Source: Chrysaora quinquecirrha (lineage: Eukaryota > Cnidaria > Scyphozoa > Semaeostomeae > Pelagiidae). Taken from it: 64,000 nt of DNA. The stretch lies in assembly GCA_014526335.1 (NCBI GenBank), contig JACTAT010000024.1, forward strand, positions 696,673-760,672, written 5' to 3'. The first letter of the stretch is position 1; the number at the start of each line of letters is the position of its first letter. Below the pieces are notes generated by a model that did not search any database, was not told where the DNA came from, and saw only the letters and a program-made list of their open reading frames with translations. The translations under genes were made by a program, and so were the position numbers. This document shows positions 24,152-34,649 of the stretch, piece after piece.

Positions 24152-26185
24152 AATTATGGAGTGATATATTTGATGTTTTGAATTCAAGTCATAAAGTTAT
24201 CAATAAATAGTCACAGCTAAAAATCAACACGTCAAGCCAGCAATGCAATGGCAACCCAAATATCCAAATTGAAGTATAGTTTTGAGAATTGTTTAAGGCT
24301 TATTTAAGGATTTAGGGTAATTTGATGTTTTAACTCCAAGATTAGATTAATTTATGATAAAATATTGTACAATACAAAAAGTTAAATATACTTTCTAGCA
24401 CCTTTTTACCCAGAATCTTTTATTGAACATTACTTCAAAAAAGCCAGGAACACCACTCAAGAAAAACAAAAGGCCATGAGAATGACAATGATTTTTTTCT
24501 AAACAAACGAGTTTCTGATTGTTGTTTATGAGCTGAATTTTGAATAGTGCAAAAAAAAATTATTTTTGCCGATTTTTCATGTTATTTGCCCTGGAAAATG
24601 ATGTTCATGCAAATTTGTTAAAACAAAATTCAATAGCCTATTGTTTAGAATTTGTAACCATATGGCAACTTTGGCTAATAAGGGTCAAATTGCTTTAGAA
24701 TTAATAGATTTTTATTCTTTAGATTTAGAAATATGGGTTAATATACATTGCTTTTGTATAGTTATTATCGATACAATTAATGTACTAAAATGGCTCTTGG
24801 CTCGCAAGCCCTTTCTGGGTTATTTCCATGAGTCATTCAGTTTTGATTATTGATACGCTAAGTTTCTTGTCAAAAATAAAAATACAATTATTGTATCCAA
24901 TATATTAATTGTGTCTAATGAAATGAGTTGTTAATCAGTATATTGTAATTAAGCTGAGAATACTAAACGAAACATGAAAAATTAAACTTGATAGTTTATG
25001 TTAAGCCCATATAAACTAACTCGGATCTTTTTCTCAGTCTTAGTCTTACATGATGAATCTTACATTTACGCGTGGCAGTTCTCTCTGAATTTGATTATGA
25101 GTAGCGAGATAATTTGTGAAAAACAATTCAGATTTTACAAAAAAAAGCACAATTTCAGCCTTTGTTGTCGTCTTTTACAGTAGGCATTTCCAAATGACTA
25201 TAATACATATCAACAGTACAAAAGGCCTATTGCCATACAGCATATAATAATAAGTCACTTCATACAGAAGAGTTTTACATATTCAAAGATATATTTGCGT
25301 CTAAACAGACCTAGATACAGAGAGATAAACACCATAGATAGACCTTTAATTTATGGTATTGTTGTATGTTCTGTGAATATTTTTATATTTCATATATATC
25401 TTTAAATGAATGAACACTTAGTTCTAAGTCTATCGTGCTAGTTTTTTTTGTGCAGTGATATAGGAGACACAAAGAGAGAAAAATAGGAAGAAAAATTAAG
25501 GTGGTTTATGGTGTTGCTTTATCTAGTTTGCCATCAATGAACTCATAATCGGTAACCTATTCATAAATCCTGGCCATAAGGCATTGCGAAAAAAGAGAGC
25601 TTCCTTCATTTTGTCACTTTCTTCAGAAAAAACAGCTCAATTTTTTAAAATCCCCCTCCCCCATTTCAACGTTGTTTTTTTATGAAGTACAGTAATGGAA
25701 AATGACGGAATTTAAGAAATACAAACAAACACCATTGAGTTGGGGGAAGGGGGGTCCCTAAATAAAATTATTTCTGTTTCTATAGAAATTCTCAACCCTT
25801 ATGACGAAGATTGTCTTTGGAAAAGTGTGAAAAGCTGCTTGAAGAGTGTGTGTTCTAACACACATTATATCCGAGACTTATATTGAATAGGACTAATCAG
25901 TCTAAATGGACATTTTCCCCTACATTAACAACGGTCTCATTCACCACATCAATATTTTGTGGCCAAGAATGACCAGAATATTCATCCTCATATGTGCGCT
26001 CAATTTTTCTGAATTGGCCTGCGAGGTAGGGAGGCGTGAATAACGTACATGCAATTTCGACCCGAGCAATTCACTGGCTCTTTGTCTTCTAAGGGTTATT
26101 TTTAGGCAGTACTTTGTTTCACTCACGATTTTCTTGTTTTTTGTACATTTATACTTGTTTCTTCCCTAAGTAGGAAAGATTTTCA
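24152..26185. other. AT-rich stretch with no recognised gene
   Basis: No coding exon or structured RNA is recognised. Around 25580-25600 and 27130-27150 a short sequence recurs (TTGCGAAAAAAGAGAG), apparently upstream flank shared by the two foldback copies that follow. Confidence 0.4.
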
Positions 26186-26425
26186 ACGGGTAGCACACAG
26201 GTAACACATGGGTAAAGCAACGAGTAATGAAAATTTCTATAAGGCTCAGTACTGATTTTCAACAGGTAACACGGATAACAGCATATATATTAAAATATTT
26301 CTATAATGTTGAAAATTACCTGTTGAAAATCAGTACTGGGCCTTATAGAAATTTTCATTACTCGTTGCTTTACCCATGTGTTAATTTTCTTACCCGTTGC
26401 ATTACCCGTGCGTTACCCGTTGCCA
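26186..26425. mobile_element. Foldback MITE with 67-bp arms
   Basis: Arms 26202-26268 and 26316-26382 are near-perfect inverted copies around an AT-rich loop (GCATATATATTAAAATAT). The outer ends repeat GGGTAACxCACGGGTAA-like motifs in tandem. There is no coding capacity. A partial direct copy lies at 27180-27333. Confidence 0.75.
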
Positions 26426-27179
26426 AATGTTTATAATCCTGATTTCATGCATGAAACTTTAGGTGAGACCTCAGTATGCAGAATTTCTTAACTTGAAATG
26501 AATTTTCACGGTAATGAGACAGAATAAAACTGTTTCGCTGTTGCCTGAAAGGCAACAAGTCATTAGCTTCATTTGCGACATTATTTAGTAAATCAACAGA
26601 AATTCTAACCCAACTTTAAGTCTAGTCTTATTGGGCATCTGGGGCATATCTTTTCATTCAAGTTCTATCAATCACAAGCTAATTGAAGTAAATGTATCAC
26701 CAAGTGTTAAGAAATGCTATACAACTTCATTGGAGACAAAGCTTCCATAAAACATTGTGACATTACATACTCACGGGTGCATTATTTACTCACGGCATCA
26801 TATTTTTCATAAACAATAAACATGCTGATGTCTATTTCATTAGTTGCATCTTTTCCATGCTACAAGCTTGCGCTTTATATGATCTGTTGCTGAAAAGCAC
26901 AAAAATGAACCCCAAAACTAAGATTTTTGCTATCCAAGAGCCCTTATTTGGTACATGTCCTATGCCGTGAAGTCAAAATACCAATTCAGACGTCATAGCA
27001 GAAAATGATGACACTGCACAAAGTTTCGTTTGCAGATTTGAGTTCTATAGTTCGAAATTATATAGGATTGACCCTTCTGATATGTTTCTGTAAGTTTTAA
27101 GCAAAAACGTTTCTCAGACAATCATGTTCATAAGGTGTTGCGAAAAAAGAGAGTTTCCTTGTTTTTTGTATATTTATAC

Positions 27180-27333
27180 TTGTTTCTTCCCTAAATAGGA
27201 AATATTTTCTATGGGTAACACACGGGTAACGCATGGGTAACGCAATGTGTAACGAAAATTTCTATTATGCTCAGTCCTGATTTTCAACGTGTAACACGGG
27301 TAACAGCATATATATTAAAATATATCTATAATA
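27180..27333. mobile_element. Half copy of the foldback MITE, ended by 28S sequence
   Basis: It repeats the left arm and loop of 26160-26305 (TTTATACTTGTTTCTTCCCT, GATTTTCAAC, TAACAGCATATATATTAAAA) with about 10-15% visible differences. It stops at CTATAAT in the loop; the next base pairs are 28S rRNA. The right arm is absent. Confidence 0.65.
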
Positions 27334-28765
27334 TGAACTATGCCTGAGTAGGGTGAAGCCAGAGGAAACTCTGGTGGAAGCTTGTAGCAATTCTGACATG
27401 CAAATCGATCTTCGAACTTGGGTATAGGGGGAAAGACTAATCAAACCATCTAGTAGCTGTTTCCCTCTGAAGTTTCCCTTAGGATAGCAGGGACTCGACA
27501 ATCAGTTTTATCAGGTAAAGCAAACGATTAGAGGTCTTAGGACTGAAACAATCTTAACCTATTCTCGAACTTTAAATTGGTAACATGCCCGACTTGTTCA
27601 ATTGAAGCCGGGCACAGAATGAGAGTCTCTAGTGGGCCATTTTTGGTAAGCAGAACTGTCGATGTGTGATGAACCGAAGGCTGAGTTAAGGCCCCTAAAT
27701 CGACGCACATCAGACACCACAAAAGATGTTGGTTGATCTAGACATCAGGACGGTGGCCATGGAAGTCGGAATCCGCTAAGGAGGGTGTAACAACACACCT
27801 GCCAAATCAACTAGCCCTGAAAATGGATGGCGCTCAAGCGTCGTGCCTATACTCAGCCATCAGAAGAACTGCACAGCTTCTGATGAGTAAGAGGGTGTGG
27901 AGGTTGTGATGCAGCCTCTGCGTGAGCCTGGTTGAAATGGCCTCTAGTGAAGATCTTGGTGATAGTAGCAAATATTCAAATGAGAGCTTTGAAGACCAAA
28001 GTGGAGAAAGGTTCTGTGTGAACAGCAGTTGGACACGGGTTATTCAACCCTAAAAGATAGGGAAACTCCGTTTCAATGAAGTCGATCAAGGCTCGTGCTA
28101 TCGAAAGGAAATCGAGTTAATATTCCTGAACCAGAATGTTGATATTCCCACTTGTGGCAAAAGCGGCAAAGCAACCAAACTCGGAGACGTCGGCAAGGGC
28201 CTTCGGAAGAGTTATCTTTTCTGGTTAACGGACTGACAACCTGGAATCAGATTGCCTGGAGATAGGGTTTAATACTCGGTGAAGGACCACACTTCTTGTT
28301 GTCTCCAGTGCACTCTCGACGGCCCTTGAAAATCTGAAGGAGTGATTTATTTATTTTATGGTCTCTTAGGTGAGCAGCCTCTGGTTGATAGAACAGTGTA
28401 GATAAGGGAAGTCGGCAAAATAGATCCGTAACTTCGGGAAAAGGATTGGCTCTAAGGGTTGGGTCTGTCGGGCTGGGACTTGAAGCCGGCGGTCCCATCC
28501 TTGACTAGCCATGGCTCGCAAGGGTTATGGCTGGACTTGGACGAGGCTGCCAGTGAATTGGCCCAGCTTTGCCAGCTCGATCGGAAGTTAACAACCAGCT
28601 TAGAACTGGTAAGGACAAGGGGAATCCGACTTTTTAATTAAAATAAAGCATTGCAATGGCCGGAAACGGTGTTCACGCAAAGTGATTTCTGCCCAGTGCT
28701 CTGAATGTCAAAGAAATTCTTCAAAGCGCGGGTAAACGGCAGGAGTAACTATGACTCTCTTAAGG
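27334..28765 (+). rRNA. 28S rRNA fragment, upstream of R2 site, probably pseudogene
   Basis: Unmistakable eukaryotic 28S sequence starts at TGAACTATGCCTGAGTAGGG and runs through AACCATCTAGTAGCTG, GAAGTCGGAATCCGCTAAGG and GACTTGAAGCCGGCGGTC to the R2 target ACTATGACTCTCTTAAGG. The 5' part of 28S, 5.8S and 18S are absent. Several substitutions fall in normally invariant stretches (for example GAGGGTGTAACAACACACC), so this is a dispersed, decaying copy rather than an active rDNA unit. Confidence 0.85.
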
Positions 28766-28787
28766 TGGTCCTAGTGGTCCTTACGAT

Positions 28788-30066
28788 GTGGTCCTAGTAA
28801 GTTCTACACCCGGAGGCTTGCAGCAACTGGTCGATACTTTTGCTAGTCATTTGGCATTGGGAGGGCTTGTACTTACTATAGGCCCAGATGGTAAGTCCAA
28901 GACCATCCGCATTGATGTGGACGGTAAGGCTAAACGAAGTATCATTAATCCAAACTCATCCCTAAAGGTGGCAATGGAGCTTCTCCCTGCGCTGAATGTA
29001 GCCCAAACATACGAATACCTCGGAGTTAGCATGTCGGCAAAAGGTCCAACGACTGATGTTAAGAAGCTTCTGGATTCTCAACTGACTTTTCTAAGTCAGG
29101 CTCCAATAAAACCAGAGCAGCGAATGTACTTCATAGTACAACACATGCTCCCAGCATTGTACTATCAGCTGGTGCTATCTAAGGTCACGCATGGGTACAT
29201 GGACTGGATGGATAAATCCGTCAGGGCTGCCGTCAGGAAATGGCTTAGGCTGCCCAAAGATACGCCAGTTCCATTCTTTTATACAAAACAATGAGATGGA
29301 GGCCTGGGGATCCCAAACCTGAAACTAACAACCATCCTGGCGAAACGAGATCGCCTTGGTAGGATGTTTCAGGAAGAAGATCCTGTGTTAAGGGAGGTAA
29401 CACAAGAACGATCATTCAGAGCAGAGTTTAACAAAAGGCAGAAGGAAGCCAAGGTGGTTGATATCCTGGTAACCTCAGGAGAAAACTTAAGTGAAGCTTG
29501 GAGAGAAAAGCCCTACAAGTCTGCCGATGGTAGAGGTCTTGCTTCTGCAATGACCGTTGGGTTTGGAAACAAATGGATTACAGACGGCTCAGGCAAGTGG
29601 AGCGGTCGCCAATTCATTGGGGCAAACAAAATCAGAGGTAATCTGATGCCCACGGCCACCAGAAGAGCCAGGGGCCGACCAGGTGTTGGGATAACGAGCC
29701 TGTTATCCCAACACCTACTGGGATACGTAAGCCTTACCTGATTCTGGTCAAACACAACATTGCCCATGTAGTTGATGTTACGGTATTCGCCGACAATGCC
29801 AATCTTAATGAAGTTCACAGGCGTAAGGTGAACTACTACAACAAACCTGAGATTACAACTTGGGTGAAGCGTAGTACTGGAGTAGAGAATGTGAGCTACT
29901 CCGCGGCTGCCATGAACTGGAGAGGGATCTTCTCTCCAATGAGTCACGCATATTTGAAACATCAAGTTGGGTTGTCAACTCCAGTTCTCAACCTGGCTAG
30001 TTTAATGTGCCTGGAAAGAGGAATTCGCATTTGGACGCATTTTGCTCAGTCTACAGTTAGAGCTTA
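28788..30066 (+). pseudogene. R2 protein remnant: RT C-terminus and endonuclease
   Basis: 28788-29294 encodes the part after the RT catalytic motif: VVLVSSTPGGLQQLVDTF, then the conserved YEYLGVSMSAKG and the thumb region. An in-frame TGA at 29292-29294 separates it from GGLGIPNLKL and the linker up to RRARGRP near 29680. The restriction-like endonuclease follows in another frame from about 29725: KPYLILVKHN, VVDVTVFADN, EVHRRKVNYYNKPEI, ending WTHFAQSTVRA at 30066. The CCHC zinc-knuckle segment normally between linker and endonuclease is missing; its place is taken by a 15-bp perfect inverted repeat (29681-29695 and 29702-29716). The remnant is not functional. Confidence 0.85.
29681..29716. 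repeat. 15-bp perfect inverted repeat at R2 internal deletion
   Basis: AGGTGTTGGGATAAC at 29681-29695 and its exact complement at 29702-29716, with a 6-bp loop. It lies where R2 should encode its zinc knuckle, so it marks a deletion/inversion scar. Confidence 0.85.
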
Positions 30067-30306
30067 GGCTCAGGACTGGTGACCTTGAACTTCTTTTCTG
30101 TTTTTATGATGCTTGTAGCCCAAACCCCCTTCAGGGGAAGGTTGCTGGCTGAACCAGGAACAGGGACTCTGATCATTTCATGCTGTACCCAACACCAGGG
30201 GAGGGCCAACACTGGTGGAACCCACTGAAGGTGGCTGGCGAATGATGAGAGCATGAGACTGCATCTTTGCCCATTTTTAGCCATGTGAACTGTCAGTGCC
30301 TCTGAC

Positions 30307-30337
<31 letters not shown>

Positions 30338-30422
30338 ACACATAAATGGATTAACGAGATTCCCACTGTCCCTATCTACTATCTAGCGAAAACACAGCCA
30401 AGGGAACGGGCTTTCCAAAATC

Positions 30423-30454
<32 letters not shown>

Positions 30455-31143
30455 GTAGTCTGATTTTATGAAAAGACATGAGAGGTGTAGGATAAGTGGG
30501 AGCAGCAATTTTTTTACTCGTTCATTGAAGAGGAAGCGGGCCTCACGGCTCACTCTCTGGCCTCAAGGCCTCATATCAGCAGGTCGAGTTGTGCCGAAGA
30601 CACTATCAGGTCGGGAGTTTGGCCGGGGCGGACATCGGTTAAATGATAACGCAGGTGTCCAAAGGCGAGCTCAATGAGAACAGAAATCTCATGTAGAACA
30701 AAAGGGTAAAAGCTCACTTGATTTTGATTGTCAGTATGAATACAAACTGTGAAAGCATGGCCTATTGATCCTTAAGTCTTTACGAGTTTAAAGCTAGAGG
30801 TGTCAGAAAAGTAACCACAGGGATAACTGGCTTGTGGCAGCCAAGCGTTCATAGCGACGTTGCTTTTTGATCCTTGGATGTCGGCTCTTCCTATCATTGT
30901 GAAGCAGAATTCACCAAGCGCCGGATTGTTCACCCGCTAATAGGGAACGTGAGCTGGGTTTAGACCTTCGTGAGACAGGATAGTTTTACCCTGCTGATGA
31001 AGTGTTGTTGGAATGGTAATTCTGCTCAGTACGAGAAGACCGGCAGATTCAGACAATTGGCATTTGGACTTCTTTGAAAAGGCAATGGCCCGAAAATACC
31101 ATCTGTTGGATTATGACTGAACGCCTCTAAGACAGAATCCCGG
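30307..31143 (+). rRNA. 28S rRNA fragment, downstream of R2 site, probably pseudogene
   Basis: 28S resumes at TAGCCAAATGCCTCGTCATC and includes the peptidyl-transferase region (TAACCACAGGGATAACTGGC) and the sarcin-ricin region (CTCAGTACGAGAAGACCGG nearby). It stops at TCTAAGACAGAATCCCGG, short of the normal 3' end. Substitutions in invariant positions (GATCCTTGGATG) support a pseudogene. Confidence 0.85.
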
Positions 31144-31145
31144 TT

Positions 31146-31235
31146 TTACTGATATATATGCAACCTTGAAATAAATTAATATAAATTATAATAAATTATG
31201 GTAATTAGTTTTATTCCAGCAGCATTTCTGGGACT
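31146..31235 (-). repeat. Conserved flank of GTAC minisatellite, copy 1
   Basis: Read on the minus strand this AT-rich segment ends TTTCAAGGTTGCATATATAT then CAGT. The same sequence, diverged, lies at the corresponding side of the second array (62612-62740). It joins directly to the broken end of the 28S fragment. Confidence 0.6.
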
Positions 31236-31236
31236 C

Positions 31237-32915
31237 TATGGTACTTCTCAGTACTTTGTGATACTTGTCGGTACTTTCTGGTACTTGTCAGTACTTTATG
31301 GTACTTCTCAATTCTTTGATGTACTTCTCCGTACTTTGTGATACTTGTCAGTACTTTCTGGCACTTGTTGGTACTTTGTGGTACTTGTCAGTACTTTATG
31401 GTACTTCTCAGTACTTTGATGTACTTGTCCTACTTTGTGATACTTGTCGGTACTTGTTGGTTCTTGTTGGTACTTTGTGGTACTTGTCCGTACTTTGTGA
31501 TACTTGTCTGGTACTTTGTTTTAATTGTCCGTACTTGTTGGTACTCATCCGTACTTTGTGGTACTTGCCCGTACTTTTGGATCCTTGTCAGTACTTTCTG
31601 GTACTTTCTGGTACTTGTCGGTACTTTGTGGTACTTCTCTGTGCTTAATGGTACTTCTCAGTACTTGTTAGTACTTCTCAGTACTCTGTGGTACTTGTGG
31701 GTACTTTGTGGTACTTCTCAGTACTTTGCGGTACTTGTCCATACTTGTTGGTACTTCTCAGTACTTTGTGACTCTTGTCAGTACTTGTTGGTACTTCTCA
31801 GTAATTGTTGGTACTTCTCAGTACTTTGTGGTACTTCTCAGTACTTTGGTGTACTTGTCCGTACTTTGTGATACTTGTCAGTACTTTCTGGTACTTGTCG
31901 TTACTTTGTGGTACTTGTGAGTACTTTATGGTACTTATCAGTACTTTATGGTACTTCTCAGTATTTTGTGGTACTTGTACGTACTTTGTGATACTTGTTG
32001 GTACTTTCTGGTACTTGTCGGTACTTTGTCGTACTTTTCAGTACTTTATGGTACTTCTCAGTATTTTGTTGTACTTCTCAGTACTTTGTGGTACCTGTCA
32101 GTATTTTATGGTACTTCTCAGTACTTTGATGTACTTGTCAGTACTTTGTGATTCTTGTCAGTACTTGTTGGTACTTCTGAGTACTTGTTGGTACTTCTCT
32201 GTACTTTGTGGTACTTCTCAGTACTCTATGGTACTCGTCGGTACTTTGATGTACTTGTCCCTACTTTGGGATACTTCTCAGTACCTTGTGGTACTTCTCG
32301 GTACTTTATGGTACTTCTCAGTACTTGTTAGTACTTCTCAGTACTCTGTGGTACTTGTCCGTACTTTGGGATACTTGTCGGTACTTTCTGGTACTTGTCG
32401 GTACTTTCTGGTACTTGTCGGTACTTTGAAAGTACTTTTCAGTACTTTCTGGTACTCGTCGGTACTTTGTGGTCCTTGTCCGTACTTTGTGATACTTGTC
32501 GGTACTTTCTGGTACTTGTCGGTACTTTGTGGTACTTGTCAGTACTTTATGGTACTTCTCAGTACTTTGATGTACTTGTCCGTACTTTGGGATACTTGTC
32601 GGTACTTTCTGGTACTTGTCAGTACTTTATGGTACTTGTCAGTACTTTGATGAACTTGTCAGTACTTCGTGATTCTTGTCAGTACTTGTTGGTACTTCTC
32701 AGTACTTGTTGGCACTTCTCAGTACTTTGTGGTACTTGTTGGTACTTCGCAGTACTCTGTGGTAGTTCTCCGTACTTTATGGTACTTGTCAGTACTATGT
32801 GGTACTTTTTCGTACTTTGTGATACTTGTCGGTACTTTCTGGTTCTTGTCGGTCCTTTGTGGTACTTTTCAGTTCTTTGTGGTACTCGCCAGTACTTTTT
32901 GGTAATTCTTTCTTG
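31237..32915 (+). repeat. 20-bp GTAC minisatellite, array 1 (about 84 units)
   Basis: The consensus unit is GTACTTTGTGGTACTTGTCA, itself two 10-bp half-units that both begin GTACTT. Positions 8, 16 and 20 vary most. There are a few one-base indels (near 31435, 31508 and 32429). Because the unit lacks stop codons in this orientation, several frames are open for hundreds of codons (Leu/Tyr/Val/Cys-rich); these are not treated as genes. Confidence 0.95.
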
Positions 32916-34560
32916 GTACACTCGTGCCATTCAATATGCAAAATTGTCTTGGAAATGACTCTTCGGATTCCTTGGCTGATGTTTTTAAAATGACAACTTA
33001 TTTAATATTTTACATTTTTGGCTTTATTAGCTTTTCTTTTGTTATTGCTTTGTCATTTGAGAAACAATTGTTATAAACAACATTCTCATGAAACTGAACA
33101 TAGTTTTGACTCTGGCAAGAGCAAGGGATTTTTCACTTTTCAACAGAAAACATTTCTAGATGGTATGATAACTGAGCGAAAAAGATGTATCCATTTCCAG
33201 CGCAATACGATTAGTTGCCTTAGCAAAGTTCTTTCTGAGATGTACTTTTTTGCCCTTGTGCTTGAATAATTCTTATTGAAGTACCCTGGTTATGAAATTG
33301 CCAATACGGTTGAATGTTGTAAAGCATGTATGAAGAGTTATATTTAAGGTAATGAATTTTATTCTTCACATTAAAGCAATCATTTATGATTCCGGTACTT
33401 TGCGCATATGTCTGTGTTTTATATACTGGAGGCTATTCATAAAAGTCAAGAAAAACAAACTTTAATTTGCGTTAGAAAAACAATACATGTATTTGCAGAA
33501 TTCTGAGACGCTAGGAAACATTACAATAACAATTTAATACAAGTTCAATTTCAACAAGTAAAAATATTGGCGAGCATCTACATAACAGAAAAAAATACGT
33601 TAAAATATAAGAGAGTAAACTCAAGTCACAGATGAAGTCAATTTTTAAGGCAGTCTGTCCCTCTAGGTGCTCCAGCTACAAGTTTCATTTGACTTTGGGA
33701 TGAATTCTAACTATTTCAGTTTTCGCACTTTATTTTTCCTGTGGTATCATTTTGACTTGCAAGTCTGGCGTTTTGTGGAAACTGTAAACATGGGTCTCGC
33801 CACTCGCTATAAATCGCCACTATTGAAATCCCAATGGGGATCGAACTTCAATGGACAGATATTCTAAGTAGGGAATCTACAGTAAACCCCATTTCCTACA
33901 ATGGATAAAGAAAAATCGGTGAACTTATCGCATGCTCGAGTTCTGGTGGCTATGGAAAAACTCGATCATTGGGAATATCTGCCCTTAGTTCAAGTTATTG
34001 AGTTACCATAAACGCATGTTCAAGTTATCAGCAGTTTCTTTTATCGGAAGTCTACTTATCAACTTGGCTTTTCAATTGTTTCAACTACAAATGATATAGT
34101 AACAGTATTATATTATGACAAATGTCACTTTCTTGTATTTCTTCTTCCTTCATTCACCTTATAGTGGACAGATAGAGAGTCCTCCAAGCGAGACAGAATG
34201 TTTCTTTTGCAACCTAGGGGAATTAAATTAGAATTACGATCAGTAACAGAATTTATGGCAAAGTGAGTCAAAGGGAAGCAAAATATATGTTCCAGAGTTT
34301 TGTTTCAAGACTTAAATCAAGTTTTACAGATTTTTGATATTCACAATGATAAGTAGTTATCAATATCTAATATTTGAGTATTCTCTGAACAAGACATTAA
34401 TTACTTGTGTGTTAGATGTAGAGACGCGAGTTAGCAGGGGTTTGGAATGAGAGAGATATTTACATGATATACAATAAATTTCTGTTCTTGTAAAAAGTAG
34501 AACAGGGTTATTTTTTCCCATACAAAATCAGAAATTCGGGGTATATTTAGAGTTCTGGGA
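32916..34560. other. Stretch with no recognised gene
   Basis: AT-rich sequence with short open frames only; none has motifs or splice support. No repeat is recognised. Confidence 0.4.
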
Positions 34561-34571
34561 ATTAACATGAA

Positions 34572-34573
<2 letters not shown>

Positions 34574-34628
<55 letters not shown>
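34574..34628. repeat. (TA)n microsatellite
   Basis: About 27 uninterrupted AT/TA dinucleotides, followed by TGTATTC. Confidence 0.95.
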
Positions 34629-34632
<4 letters not shown>

Positions 34633-34649
34633 TCTGGGAAAGACAAAAC

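Larger units (their letters stand above)
28766..30306 (+). mobile_element. R2 non-LTR retrotransposon, 5'-truncated
   Basis: The element sits exactly between CTCTTAAGG and TAGCCAAATG of 28S, the canonical R2 insertion site, in the sense orientation. R2 endonuclease nicks this site and primes reverse transcription there. Only 1,541 bp remain: the insert starts just after the RT active-site motif, and the 3' UTR (about 30067-30306) is present. The 5' junction carries a small duplication, GTGGTCCTAG at 28764-28773 and 28788-28797. There is no target duplication at the edges. Confidence 0.9.

Noticed and set aside
28247..28498. Antisense and sense open frames within the 28S fragment
   Set aside because: They lie in rRNA sequence and have no protein similarity I can see.
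31265..32958. Long open frames encoding Leu/Tyr/Val/Cys-rich repeats, plus strand
   Set aside because: The 20-bp unit has no stop codon in this orientation, so several frames stay open at once. Substitutions are not codon-structured and there is no start or splice support.
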